DNA of 64,000 nucleotides from Tipula vernalis (GCA_958295665.1 OY282558.1:351955034-352019033), one strand, 5' to 3'. Counted from the stretch's first letter, positions 25,054 through 37,751 are shown. Made by a program: numbers and translations. The notes: generated by a model not told the origin, from the letters alone.

Positions 25054-25919
25054 TTGAAACTAAAAATTGTTGACTGGGATATTGGTCTTAAGAACGACCC
25101 ACGCTCAGGTGCAGTAAAAAAATATAAAGACGAAGAACTTAAAGTTTTACTGGATGAAAATCTGCGTCAAACTCAAAAAGAGCTTGCCGAACAGTTAGGA
25201 GTTACTCACCAAAGAATATCACTTCGGTTACATGCAATGGGAAAGATACAGAAGAAACGAAAACAAGTTCCTCATAAACTGACCGAAGAAAACAAAAACC
25301 GAAAAGTTGACATCTGCAAGAATTTGTTTTATTGCTACAAAAGAAACATGTTTTGCATACAATCAATACGATTGATGAAAAGTGGATTTTGTATGACAAT
25401 TCTAAACGCGGAAAAGCATGGGTTGATTCAGGCCAGCCATCAATATCAGTTACAAAAATGAATACATGCTAGGAAAGTGTTACTGTGTGTCTGGTGGAAT
25501 TGGAAAGGAGTCATTTACTATGAGCTTTTGGAACCTGGACACACTGTTACAGCTGAACATTACCATGCCCAATTGATCAAATTAAGTGAGGCTCTGGGGG
25601 GAGGGGACGACGACCGTTTACGAGCCAAGGAAGGTGGAAGGTGATACTGCTGCATGACAACGTCCCATCCAGATACAGAAAAATCAACCCAAGAACTACT
25701 CTTCTCCTTAGGCTAGGATATTTTACAGTATGCGGTGTATTTTCCAACCTTGGCTCCATCTAATTACCACTTATTCAGATCGATGCCATCATATTTGAAA
25801 GACTAACGGTTCACGAAAGTTGAAGATATGCGAAACGGCTCAATGACAACATAAAAATCAATAAATAAGAATGTGTAAATATGTGGAACGAAACAGTTGA
25901 TCTAGCCATTTTTTGATAG
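25054..25919 (+). pseudogene. Decayed mariner transposase
   Basis: The open part (to 25461) shows DPRSGAVKKYKDEELKVLLD, the linker that follows the first helix-turn-helix. A second helix-turn-helix follows (TQKELAEQLGVTHQRISLRL), then the WVPHEL-like linker as QVPHKL. A frameshift near 25320-25370 separates this from the first catalytic block, seen in another frame as DEKWILYDN. Further pieces include YYELLEPGHTV, a damaged LLHDN block, and APSNYHLFRSM near 25755-25790, where the third acidic position should lie. The N-terminal ~50 residues are missing and stops are frequent, so it is inactive. The subfamily (mauritiana or irritans type) is undecided. Confidence 0.8.
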
Positions 25920-26517
25920 TCACTTAATTGTTTTTAAATTCCATAGTTATGTGCTAAGTACTATTATAAAGGGAAAATCTGGTAAACAGTGCAACTCCTT
26001 TTTCTCGAAAATTATTATAGATACAGAGAAAATACCTATTATTAAATTTGTCAGAAGAAGGTCATTTGTTTGATGACCTTGAATAACTTTAGCTTTAGAT
26101 AACTAAAATGCGGGCAAAAGAGGAGTAGTTTTAATGGGTTAGCATACTTTTGAGGCATTTTGTCGATAGTCCTCAATAAACCCAATAACTTCTTCTTTCA
26201 ATAATCGTAGTTGTGTCACAAAGCCGTTAAAAACATATTTTTCCCGAATCTAGGTAATCAAAGAAATTTTCTTCTTCCGTTTGACATCTTTGATAATGAG
26301 TATTTTCTCTGTATCTCTAACCATTTTCGAGAGAAACAGGGTGCACATTTGACAAGACTCATACTGTTTAATATGCGATGTAGGAATGGTGAAGGAAAGA
26401 ATCTATAGGTGGTAACAGCAATTTTTTTTAGGTTTGGTTTAAAACGAAATTAATTTTAGTAAATAACGCTTTTAATGGCCGGTAAACAAAAACGACATCC
26501 AATTTTTTTTGTATATA
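25920..26517. other. Unassigned spacer
   Basis: No motif or repeat was recognised; one 65-codon frame (26211-26408) has no support. Confidence 0.35.
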
Positions 26518-26646
26518 GTCTTACCCCGTAAATAACAACTAGGCGTTTTATTCGACACGGTTAAAATGCAAGAAAAACAATAAACCGAAATGTTATTTAA
26601 ATTTGGATCGTGATCGTCGAATTTATCTTTAAATTTAAAAATTAAT

Positions 26647-26868
26647 ACAGTGAAATCTCTTTATATAACGAACACTAAGTTGTTTGTAACAAAGATTCGC
26701 AACGAATTTTTATTCGCTAAAATGTAAATTTTATTATTTAGAAATGCACTATGGTTAACCAAATGAGTTTCTAGAAAGTAAAGTACTTTTCACTCATTAC
26801 AATGGAATTTTAATATGGCGAATTAATTTCTCCGGCACCCTTAGGTTCGATTTATCGAAATTTCACTG
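26647..26868. mobile_element. Pogo/Tigger-like MITE with TA target duplication
   Basis: The left terminus CAGTGAAATCTCTTTATATA followed by ACGAAC is inverted at the right end as GTTCGATTTATCG and then AAATTTCACTG. TA flanks both sides (26645-26646 and 26869-26870). The sequence closely follows the CAGT-(A/G)-AA-CCTC-type termini known for pogo/Tigger elements. At 222 bp it is non-coding and nested in the larger element. Confidence 0.65.
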
Positions 26869-27060
26869 TAATATGTATTGAGTATTTTTAAGCAAAAACT
26901 GTTCAGAAAAGCATTATTTTCTTTATATAACCACGTTATTTAATAGTCAAGTTTCATATAAAGACATGGCAAATAAAAATAGTAAAATTGAAATTACTCA
27001 AAAAGGGAAATGTGACTCTTTTTATTAGCACGGTAGAATAGTGAACCAAAAACATGCAAA

Positions 27061-27610
27061 TTTTCACATAAACAAAAAGTTGACATGGTGATTGTTAAAG
27101 AAAATGTGGGAATTTTTTCTTGGTAAAATATGGTGGATGGGATTGACGCTGCTTGTCACGCGAAAACAAACATTTTGTAGAACAAATTTGTCGGTTTTTG
27201 GTGGAATATTTGGAAAACTTTTCGAATCAAAATCTAATCTTTCACAAATTATTCGCATAAATCTTATGACAAATTGGTGAACAAAAATTTTTTTCTTTCG
27301 TTGATACAATCAATATGGATTTCGTCACAAAATTTCCGCTTATCTCAAATTGCCAACTTTTTGTCGTGGCAAAAAAAAACTTGTATTTTGTGACCAATTG
27401 GTCTAATATTTTATGATCACTATTTTTGGTTATTTTGGGAACATTTGTGACAAAAAGGATAAAATATGGTGGATGGGGTGACAAACTGAAAAACTTGTGA
27501 CTAAATTAATGATGTTAGTGTTGCTTGAACATTTTGCAGCAAAAATTTGATAATTTTTGGTAGAATATGACCGTTCAAATCAAAATGTAAGTTCTCACAA
27601 ACTCAAAAAT
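27061..27610. repeat. ~340-bp repeat rich in GTGACAAATTGG words
   Basis: AAAATATGGTGGATGGG occurs near 27126 and again near 27462. Each is followed by a GTTGCTTG/GCTGCTTG and AACATTTTG segment. The words GACAAATTGGTGAACAAAAA and GTGACCAATTGGTCTAA recur, and a third diverged unit lies at 28490-28720. Minus- and plus-strand frames of 60-80 codons here are by-products. Confidence 0.6.
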
Positions 27611-27666
27611 TACAGAGGGCAACAAGGGTCAGGAAATAGAAACAAGAATAGTCATTTCCGAAGTAT

Positions 27667-27740
27667 TTTTTGATGCTGGATTCGAACCTGACCGCAGAAT
27701 TGCCCTGTCACGTCAGAAAGCCAAGGGAATTAGGCGGGGC
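27667..27740 (-). other. tRNA-like B-box fragment, possible SINE or pseudo-tRNA
   Basis: On the minus strand GGTTCGAATCCAGC matches a Pol III B box, and CTGACGTGACAGGGCAATTC lies upstream. The stems around it do not pair fully and no A box or complete cloverleaf could be drawn. It is therefore at most a degenerate tRNA-derived fragment. Confidence 0.25.
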
Positions 27741-27766
27741 CAATCATTGCTTAGAGAATTTCAGAA

Positions 27767-28028
27767 GTAAAAACCAAAGATGCCATTTTAAACTACCATT
27801 CATCCCCTCTCATTTCCAATTTTAATCGTCTAAATATCTTCATACATTACCGAGATATCGTAAATTAAAGTATTAAGACTTTTGTATAAACTTATTATCA
27901 CACACCTTAACCACGATATGCAAATTTGTGCACGGTTTATTTGATTTACGATATCTCGATAATCGAAAAAGATATTTAGACGTTTAAAGAAATGAGGGTA
28001 CTTTACGATGCCACCATTGGTTTTTAAC
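27767..28028. mobile_element. Hairpin MITE with ~100-bp arms
   Basis: The ends GTAAAAACCAAAGATG and CACCATTGGTTTTTAAC are inverted repeats. Inward similarity continues through CGTCTAAATATCTT (27828) with AAGATATTTAGACG (27970), and GAGATATCGTAAAT with ATTTACGATATCTC. The loop is about 75 bp. No coding capacity; target duplication unclear. Confidence 0.7.
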
Positions 28029-28104
28029 ATTGGAGATTGGTGAAACGTTCAAAAATCTGACTGTTAGACAATTTTGTCAAAAATAATTCTAAAACCAAAA
28101 ATTA

Positions 28105-28168
28105 TGGTCAAAATGGTCAAAAACTGTCGAAAAGTGTCAAAAACTGTCGAAAAGTGTCAAAAACTGTT
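28105..28168 (+). repeat. 20-bp minisatellite
   Basis: About three units of GTCAAAAACTGTCGAAAAGT. Nearby AAAATGGTCAAAA is a degenerate unit. Confidence 0.8.
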
Positions 28169-28489
28169 CTTGTGGTACTGCAAAAATTAGGAAACAAAAT
28201 ACTCTTATTGTTCAGGTAAATTTTAAAACTGCTCTCTCAAGAATATTTATTTAAAGATACGTTTTCGCTGTCGAAAAGCCCTGTGAAAAGTGCCGAAAAC
28301 ACGTCATAACAGTTAGGTAGTTTTCGACACTAGCTATCTCTGATTTTCACTGCGTTTTTTTGCAATTTTAAATTAGAATATCCTAGATTCAGAGTCAGCA
28401 TCGAAAAATATGCAGGAAATGTCTTTTCTTGTTTCTTTTTTTTTGTGGTTGTGTTATTCATTGTAGTTGTGTTAAATTATCAATCATAA

Positions 28490-28720
28490 TTTTTCTCACA
28501 AAATAACATAAATTTTCTGATAAATTGGTGATGAACATTTTTTTTTCTTTGGTGGATAAAATCAAAGTATTGTCAGTATTTACATTACGAACATTCCCAA
28601 AAAAAAATTAGACCACCATTGTGACATTTAGTGATCGAATCTTAATCTGAAGTTGCCTATTTTGTGACAAATTAGTCTAAAATTATGTGATGGTGATCAC
28701 CATTTTTGATTAATAGGGTT
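28490..28720. repeat. Third unit of the GTGACAAATTGG-rich repeat
   Basis: ATAAATTTTCTGATAAATTG followed by GTGATGAACATTTTTTTT and TTTGTGACAAATTAGTCTAA corresponds to 27258-27420. It is separated from the first units by the hairpin MITE and minisatellite region. Confidence 0.55.
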
Positions 28721-29123
28721 TGGGGAAATAGATTTTTATCTTTTTGTAAAGCTTCGCATACTCTATTCACGAACGAATGAGAAAATTCCAGCTAATTTAA
28801 ATGTTGTTGTTATAATTTTTTGTTTTTATTTGTTATTAGCTGTACTTACAAATAAAAAATAATCAAAGAAAAATTATTTGTATTCATTTTAATTAGCTCT
28901 CCAAATTAATTATTAAACTTTATAAGAAAAATTAAAACTTAGCCTGACGTTATTCAAGACCTATTCCCAAAACGGTCTACTTCAATAAAAATAAAGGACA
29001 AAATTGAAAATTAAATTACAAAACTACTCCAGAATAAAACGCTCTGGCCGTTTTATTTGAATAAAACGCCTAGTAGATCAACTATTCGTTTAAAATGCCT
29101 AGGCATTATTTACTGGAGAAGAC

Positions 29124-29601
29124 ATTAGTCGGTTTTCACCTTAGTCAATCGGAGAAAGGCGTCAACGGTTGCATAAACAACCTCGTGAGGTCACTCAATT
29201 ATATGGAGATCTATTAAAACTCTATCAAATAGGAACAAAAGTTGAACGTCCCTTAAATCGAATATATTATTAGGGCGCCAACACCCACCTAAAAGGCGGA
29301 AGATTTATAGGGATCCTGCGGCAAATGTTGGAGATTAAGTGAAAGATCATCATCATTTAGAAATAAACAGCCTTCGAACTTTTATAACTTTGCTTTCTTA
29401 CGTTTCATTTGTTTTTTTTGGCCAGTTGGTTGAATTACGCTTACAAATTCTTATGGGTTTCTTAACTTAACAACTTAATTCGTACTGAAATTGTTTATAA
29501 AGTTAATTATTGCGTTATTTTTGTGGTAAACTACAGATGTCAGATGTGTTGAACATTTAACAGACAGTTACAAAGTCAATTTATTTAATATTGAGCGAAA
29601 T
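29124..29601. other. Unassigned spacer with a GC-richer patch
   Basis: The stretch 29150-29340 is less A/T-rich than its surroundings and has a broken plus-strand frame (including CGGAGAAAGGCG...), but no motif I recognise. It may be a remnant of another element. Confidence 0.3.
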
Positions 29602-29799
29602 ACACTGAGCCAAAAAAAAACGGAACAGAGTTTTTTTTATAGAGGATTTAGAAACTTTGAAAAGAATGTTGTGGAAATTTCTGAACGACGACTCCTTGGC
29701 GAGTTATTGAAGTTTTAGAGAAAACGTATCAAAAAGTGTATAAACGTTAACATTTTGCGGGAAATAATAATTTAATTTATCGCATAGTTATTTAAAGAG

Positions 29800-30885
<1,086 letters not shown>

Positions 30886-31189
30886 AAGAATAGATTAATT
30901 GTTGGCAAACAACCTACCCACTAAGATAATTACCAAAAGATTAAAACGTCATAGAAGGATTTTAAATTTCCAAAATAGACTTTCAACGGAGGACGGAATT
31001 AAATCCGAAAAGTTTGTAAGCAAAATTAATTAATTTTCAATATGACATGTAATTTTTGAAAACTAAAAAATTGCCAAAAGGGAACGAAATTAATTTTTTT
31101 CGGCGGAATTAATTCACGGAGGCTTATTGAATATTCAAATATTTGAAAGCATACTGACAGTTTTTTTTAATACCGGGTAGAAATAATGG

Positions 31190-31300
31190 GATCGGTATAA
31201 AATTTAGCATTACAATATCTTGCAGTAACAAAATCTTGCTTTTTTTATTAATCTTGCAGAATCAAAATCTTGCATTATAAAATCTTGCATACAAAATCTT
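31190..31300 (+). repeat. Short AAAATCTTGCA minisatellite
   Basis: Five or six irregular copies of ATCTTGCA separated by AT-rich spacers of about 10-18 bp. Confidence 0.5.
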
Positions 31301-31379
31301 TTAAATATTTTTTTTGTTAGGCTTTATTAAATAAATGGTAAAAGCAGTTTTATAATTTACAATTGCTAATTATTTCAAT

Positions 31380-32330
31380 TCATATAATTAATTCTCTTAA
31401 GAAAGTCAGTTGTACCATAACTGCCTCTGTTCCGTATAATTTCTGTTTTCTTTGGTTTTTTGTGATGATCTGTTTTTGTTTTTCGGTAGTTGTTCCCCAT
31501 TTCGAATTTTCTCTACACGATGTTTGGCCACAATTTATCGAACGATAGATTTTTGAACATTTTATATAAGCCTTGCATGGCGTTTTCCAACAACCACTTT
31601 TAATCTCTGGTCCCATGCCTCAACACTCCCAACTGCTGCTCCCGAGTGCTGCTTGAGCTCAAATAGTAATTGGCGACTTCGTCTGATTGTACAAATGAGA
31701 GACTTTTAACCGTCCGGATTTTTAGAAAGAATTCTTCTGAATTACCATATTTTGCGTCTAATTTACTTTTTGGACCTTCCGCCAAATTATTTGTCCAAAA
31801 TGAAACTGGCAGCCTTTGAAAGTTTGTTGATGGAAAAAAGCTTTGGCGGACGAAGCAATAGGCTTTTCAAAATCACATAATATTTTTTCTGGAGACTCAA
31901 TTCGTATTGAAGGCATATTTTCCTCAATTCGAAAAATAATTGATCGTAGCACTTTCTGGATTTTTTTGCTCATTACACAAAAAACAAGTGGTACTATCTC
32001 CCCTTCAACGTTTCCATGTATAGAAAAGAGTTGTCGCATTATGGAAAGAACTACATCGAACGTTTCATTCGAATTGTATTCTGCAAGAAGCATTAAAGAG
32101 GATTTAGTACCAAGTAAAATAATTTTTTCTCCCTCGCAACAATCTTTGAACAGAACGAACAACTCTCCTTCCATGTAGCGTATTTCTTCAGGTATATTAA
32201 TTGCCTACAAACCGTTCCTTTGTGGTCTTGTGAGGACACGCACGATGGATTTTGTTTTTTTGAGATTCTTTGAGTAAACCCGCGAAATGCTAGGCGTATC
32301 CACAATTGAGTCAGTAATCGAAGCATTTAT
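31380..32330 (-). pseudogene. Decayed MULE-type (Mutator-like) transposase
   Basis: The best open part (31758-32174, minus) reads FDVVLSIMRQLFSIHG, then GEIVPLVFCVMSKK, then EKILCDFEKPIASSAKAFF, then GCQFHFGQIIWRKVQKV. This is the MULE transposase core, with the second catalytic aspartate in the C-D-F-E-K motif and the following C-x2-H pair. The first D-G motif is altered to D-V. Downstream frames (31600-31785; 31380-31616) hold probable C-terminal pieces with frame changes, including a Lys/Gln-rich tail. A fragment upstream (32093-32326) may be the N-terminal domain. The upstream side is cut by the A-rich 3' tail of a LINE at 32333. No terminal repeats were found. Confidence 0.7.
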
Positions 32331-32332
32331 TT

Positions 32333-33180
32333 TTATTTATTTATTAAAAATTAACAATTTTTAACACTAAACTAATACTTAAAGTTTTGAGGAGAGCGGA
32401 TAGCTAATGGATTTATGGTCCTTTAAAAGCTAATTAGCTCTCATCTAAAACAAAAATTAGACAGAAATAATGTACGAGGTATAAAATAACAATTTAGTAA
32501 TAAACTGCAAGTTAAATATATAATAATAAAAAAAAATATAAAATAATGAAAATAAAATAATAAAACATGGTGAATAAACAAATTTAAAAGATACAGATAA
32601 TATGGCGCGTTAAAGATAATCTTCAACCAGTTCAGCCAAATACGTCTTTAAAGTTTTCTTGAAATTGTAAACATTCACAGATCTAGTAATAACAGTCGGG
32701 AAATGGTTATATACATATGGACCAAAGTACGATATGCATTTTCTACCAAATTCAGAAGCAAGCTTCTTAATCAAATAAATAAACGGACTGACTTTTTAAC
32801 TCAACGTATGAATGTGTTCATTCCAAGACGTATGTTTATCAAGTAAAACTCCAAGAAATTTGAGTTTATCAACTCTCTCGATAATACCATTTAAAACTTG
32901 CAAGGGTTGGAAATCACAATGAGGGAGGAATGGGGATTGAAAGATAATAAATTTGGTTTTGTTGAGGTTTACAGATATTTTATTTAAATTGAAATATTCT
33001 ATAAGTACAGTAACGTCGTTTTCCATATGTCCCATGGCTTGGGAGCAATCTTTGGAATTGTAGAATATTGCGGTATCATCAGCAAACATTCTAATTTTCC
33101 AAGCCAGAGGTAGGTGGGATTTATCATTTATGAAAATCAGAAATAGAATAGGGCCAAGTACACTACCCTGAGGGAAGAAA
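32333..33180 (-). mobile_element. 5'-truncated LINE (jockey/CR1-like RT, C-terminal part)
   Basis: On the minus strand the RT starts at about 33175 with PQGSVLGPILFLIFINDKSH and continues through the catalytic MFADDTAIFY (33060-33089) and LKFLGVLLDKHTSWNEHI. After a stop near 32796 come pieces of the usual C-terminal tail (TRSVNVYNFKKTLKTYL). The end of the element is a short AATAAATAAATAAAAATAAA tract at 32325-32345, abutting the MULE remnant. This suggests insertion of the LINE into it. Upstream RT and ORF1 are absent, as expected for 5' truncation. Confidence 0.75.
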
Positions 33181-33571
33181 AAAATTGTCCTAAACCAATA
33201 GTTTAAACTAACACTTCATAATATAAATAGTCTTAGTTGAGATAATTCAAAAATCCTTGCGACACCTCAGCAAAGTGTGCTCTAACCATTTGTCAGCCAC
33301 ATTTACTTTCATCATGTGAAGACACGCAAATTTACGCAAAATGATGAATAAACCATTGAAGCCAGACCTAATGAAGTAACCACGAGGAGAAAGTCATGTT
33401 CAGTAATAATGCTATCGAGCATGAAATATCACAAACTAACAAAGTAGTTCAAAAAACGCAATTTGGAACAAAACTGCAAAAAAAAAGTGTTGGTTCTTAT
33501 ACAGAAATGTCCACAATAGGAACCGAAAAAATCAGAGGAACAACCAATTATTCGAATTTGGAAACAATGAT
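33181..33571. other. Unassigned spacer
   Basis: No motif recognised. It could be the far side of the MULE element, but no inverted match to the other side was found. Confidence 0.35.
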
Positions 33572-33907
33572 ATAATACACAGGATCCTGACAGTAAAATA
33601 AAATAATAGATTAATTGTTGGCAAACAATCTACCCACTAAGATGACTAACAAAAGATTAAAATGTCATATAGGATTTTAAATTTCCAAAGCAGATTTTCA
33701 ATGGAGGACCGAGTTAATTCCGAAAAATTTGTCAGCGAAATTAATTAATTTTCAATATGAATTAAATCCGTGATATCTAATTTTTAAAAATAAGAAATCG
33801 CGAGAATGTAGCGACATTAATTAATTTTTTTCGGCGGAATTAATTCAGGGAGACATATTGGAAATTCAATTATTTGAAACCACATATTAACGGTTTTTTT
33901 TTTAATT
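33572..33907 (+). mobile_element. Second copy of the Tc1-like 3' end
   Basis: GATATAATACACAGGATCCT starts a block that matches 30854-31177 along its length, including TTGTTGGCAAACAA and TTTTTTTCGGCGGAATTAAT. The coding part is missing, so this is a truncated copy. The two copies flank the MULE and LINE remnants as direct repeats. Confidence 0.8.
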
Positions 33908-36746
33908 CTATTGATTCTATTCCAAGCGATGTATTATAAAATAAAAAAGTTAAAAGGATTATCGGTACGCGCCTATAATTTGCCTAAATATTTGCAAATG
34001 TGAATAATTCAAATTACTTCTGAGCATCATCTAAAATTTCCTGTCTGTCATTCGAAATTCTGGGCAAATTTCTAAAGATTGTGAAATCCTGTTTTGACTA
34101 TCTATTAAATAAATGTCGTTGACATTTCTAATGTTATGATAAATTTAACAATTTAAAATTTTGTTTTGAGTAATAATGAAACGAAAAATAATAAATTTGT
34201 CTAATTCCTGCGAGAAATGGTTTAAACATTTTAAATTTATAATTAGTTAACAGTTTTAAGATATTTGCAAGTTTAGAGAATTATAAAATTTAAAATAAGC
34301 AAAAAATAAAAATTTTAAATTTATTTGAATTTTGGAGAATTTCTGAGAATTTTGTTTATAGTATTTTAAAACAAAACAAATAATTTGCACTTGTTAAATG
34401 AAGGAAGTAGTCATATAGCTATTATTATTGAAGATAAATTCATTTATCCAAAAATTAGGTCAACTTTATATGTTAGTCCTTTTCAAATAGTTGCAAATAA
34501 TATTAAAAACTGAACACATCCACACATTGTATAAATTAAATGAACTGATAGATGAACCATCAACACAAAAGGAATATATGTAGCTATGTGGATATGTTGT
34601 ATACACAAGAAGAAAGAATTATTTTGAAACATCCTTAGCACAAACTAAAGGCACACAAAAAAGGGACACTAAAAGGGTATTCGATTATAAACGGGTACCA
34701 TGATTTTCATTTTTTTTTTTTATTTTTTATTATAAAATACAAACAAATATTTAGGCAAAAATTATGCAAATCTCATACTTCCGTTTTGTATAAATACGCA
34801 TACCGTAACTGCCAGTCGTAACAATAAAATTTATTAGTTTTCACAAACTTTCAAATAAAAAAAAAAAAAGCGATCAACACTTTGGAAAGTTAATTTTTTT
34901 TTATTAACCTGCCGTGATTACAGTGATATAAATTGTATGTGTACAAAGAGAATCGAGCCTTCAATTTTTTAAACCCTTTTTGTTAACATTCGTTTATGTA
35001 GTGTGTGTGTGAGTTTGTTGTTTGTTGATCAATTCTATATTGTTGTTATTGTTATGATTATGTTTATTTCTTCTATACAATATATAGTAAGAAACAACAA
35101 ACTGGAGCGAGTTAAAATAAAATTTGTTTTTGTAAATAAACAACCGTTATTCTTATGTTGTATTTAGGCTGTCATAATATTTACAGAAACAAATTTTCTT
35201 TTATAATTTTTCAATTTCTATTTGTTGTTGCCATTTTTTTATGAAAGAACGTAAAATGAGTTTTTTTTTCTTGCTTACGTGTCATGCCGTTGTTGTTTGG
35301 TGGAAAATTGGAAAACAATATGCTGTTTATATAGTATACGAGTAAAAATAAAAAAAAAATAGCAAACTTACTGGAAATAAAAATAAATAAATATTGAAAA
35401 TAAACATAAATTAAATGGAAAATTATTTCTGTATTTTTTTAAGAACATCAAAAAGTAAATAGCAAAAAGTAGTACATACCAAACAAAAAAAATAAAATAA
35501 AAGGAGCACAAGGGTTAAAAGGATGAAAATTACAGCAATTATGTAAATTAAAATTAATATTTTTTGTTTCATTTTAATGTTTGGATTTTTTTTTTTTATA
35601 AGTATTATAAAGCTAATTGGATATTAATGCCTCAAGGGAATTTGTATTGGGATTTTTTTATTTTTAATTAATATTTACTTAAAAAAAAAATATTTTCAAG
35701 AAAATATTTCTGGGGTCCCTGGCTTGAAATGGCTAGATATAATTTAGGCAGCAGTAAATATTTTGGGTAATAATCTTTAAATCGTCTGTAGGTTCAAATA
35801 AAAAAAAGTAAACATAAAAAGTAAGCAAAGCTCCTTAAAGTGTCCCCAACGTATTAATATTACTAATGTTAAATAGCTTCGAAGCATTATAAATAACTAG
35901 GCAAGATATACGGTCAATGTGTAGATCATCCATCCCCCTTATTAAAAAAAAGAACAAACAATTTAATTCACCTACCAAAAAGCTAAACAAAAAAAAAAAA
36001 AATCCAGGGCTAACCTTTTTTGCATTCTTAAGCCAATTTAAATGTATACGAATATTTTTTTAAAACAAAACAAAATCTTATTATTATTATTATTGTAAAA
36101 AAAAATCTAACTTTCTTAAGTTATCCAACATACCTCTATAATATTTTTTTTTTTTTAAATTTATTCACACAAAAAAAAAAAGTTTAAAGAGCCTTAAGCA
36201 TTAAGTTGAAAGAGTTAAAACCAAAAAAAAAAAAAAAATTATCATGATTGTAAGTATGAAACTGCAAAAGTTTTGTTATTTTTGTTGTTATTATTCTTAC
36301 TTTTTTTTACACCTAATCATGAAGCTATAAACTTTTATGTATTTTCTGGTACATACAAAAGGCACACAAAAAAAAAAAAAAACTTGGGTTTTGTTTTGGA
36401 AAATTATAAAGTTTTACTTTTTTTGTATATTTGTTCTGAATTCAAAGATTTAAAATGGTTTAATTAGCATTTAATATATAATTCAAACAGTAGATTCTTT
36501 CTTTTTTGTTGTTTTTATTATTTTGTGCAAAAAGTTTAAAGTTTATAATGCAAGTTTAAAGTTTGGTATAATTTTATAAAATTCCCCCCTTTTTTAGTTG
36601 TCTTTTGTAAAAGTAAAAGGGAAGATAAATATTATTATTCTTATCTTCTCGACGGATTAATGACCGTTTTGAGGTAAGGTAAACCTTGGTAGTACAGAGG
36701 ATTCACAGGTCAATTAGAAAAAAAAATATTTTTTTGAAAATGAAAA
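33908..36746. other. A/T-rich DNA without recognised transposons
   Basis: Many A or T runs of 9-18 bases and no transposon or coding motif. This is one of the quieter stretches in the window and may be single-copy intron or intergenic host DNA. Confidence 0.4.
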
Positions 36747-36752
36747 ACTTAC

Positions 36753-36786
36753 AACTAATCGCTCTTCTTAAACATCTTGATTTTAC
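36753..36786 (-). other. Candidate 34-nt microexon
   Basis: On the minus strand a T-rich tract ending TTTTTTCTTTTTAG (acceptor, 36787-36806) precedes 34 bases. A consensus GTAAGT donor follows at 36747-36752. The segment is less A/T-rich than its flanks. One frame is open (VKSRCLRRAIS); another holds an ATG followed by a stop. Splice-like words occur by chance in A/T-rich DNA, so this is weak. Confidence 0.2.
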
Positions 36787-37261
36787 CTAAAAAGAAAAAA
36801 AAACATACGTTAAAACCAAAATAATTTCTAAAAATATAATTTAAATTAAATTCACTTGTGGTTTCTCATTTCAGGTTTTAGAATTTGGTGGTCATTTGTT
36901 ATAAGATACTCTTTGTGGTTTAGAAATGTTACAGCAGCATACAAGCATAACCCCACAATAATCAATAAAACATTAAAACGAGGGAAAAATTGCCGCGCAG
37001 GAATTAGTAAAAATATTTTTGCTTGGAAATTTCGATTTTTAAAATAGTCTGGAAAATAGACATTTAATTTTAAAACTAAATTGGAAACCTCTATTTTCTA
37101 GAATATTTCAAAATTAGGTCGGTCGCGCTTTTTTCGTTCCAAGAAAATTTAAAAAGAAAAAACGGTTTTATTTATAATAAACGATTAATTAATTAAAAAT
37201 AAAAATCAGATTTAGGTTTGCATTACTAATCAGTCGTATGTCAATCGATTTAATAAATTAT

Positions 37262-37751
37262 AAAAATGTTTTATTTTGAGAAACCAAAGCAACATCTTAC
37301 GAGTAGATATGCAGATAACATAATCTGCAAAGCATCCAATTGTACAAAAGTTAATACCGTGAAGTTATTACCAGAAGTGCTATCATTACAACTGTAAGGA
37401 GAATAGTTAGTCAATATAATAGCAGAAAGGCATCAGAACACTTTTGCTTTTAAACCCCTAGTATTGTAGATACAGCACTAAAGCTGAACCAATAGGACGG
37501 GGAGTTTTGTGAATTAAAATCTATGGTTGATGAAGTTATGAAGTCTCAAGAGTCTAAGCGACACGATTTAAAAATTGTGAGCGGAGTATGAACTGCGTTG
37601 TTGAAAATAACCAAGAGTTAGTACACATCATGAATAAATCCAAACATATAAATATCGAGCAGAATTAAAACATAAATAGGCTAGAGGACAATCTGGGCAA
37701 CATTCATCAAAGAACCTTAAATGCAACCTAATCTTTGCCGGTTTCGAATCA
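37262..37751 (+). pseudogene. Possible LINE ORF1 remnant (coiled-coil type)
   Basis: Broken plus-strand frames show a Cys-containing start (CKASNCTK), then FCELKSMVDEVMKSQES, and in another frame ENNQELVHIMNKS and INRLEDNLGNIHQRTLNATL. This is the pattern of a coiled coil leading into the RRM-like part of LINE ORF1 proteins. Many stops. The assignment is tentative. Confidence 0.3.

Larger units (their letters stand above)
26518..29123. mobile_element. Non-autonomous element with palindromic terminal motif, copy I
   Basis: The left end (26518-26554) reads GTCTTACCCCGTAAATAAC and then CTAGGCGTTTTATTCG. The right end (29090-29123) is its inverted form, GCCTAGGCATTATTTACTGG and then AGAAGAC, preceded by a second AATAAAACGC/GCGTTTTATT-type palindrome at 29035-29072. 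The same terminal module bounds 42829-43939. The interior has no transposase. It carries a GTGACAAATTGG-rich repeat region, a pogo-like MITE, a hairpin MITE and a minisatellite. No target duplication could be fixed. Confidence 0.5.
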
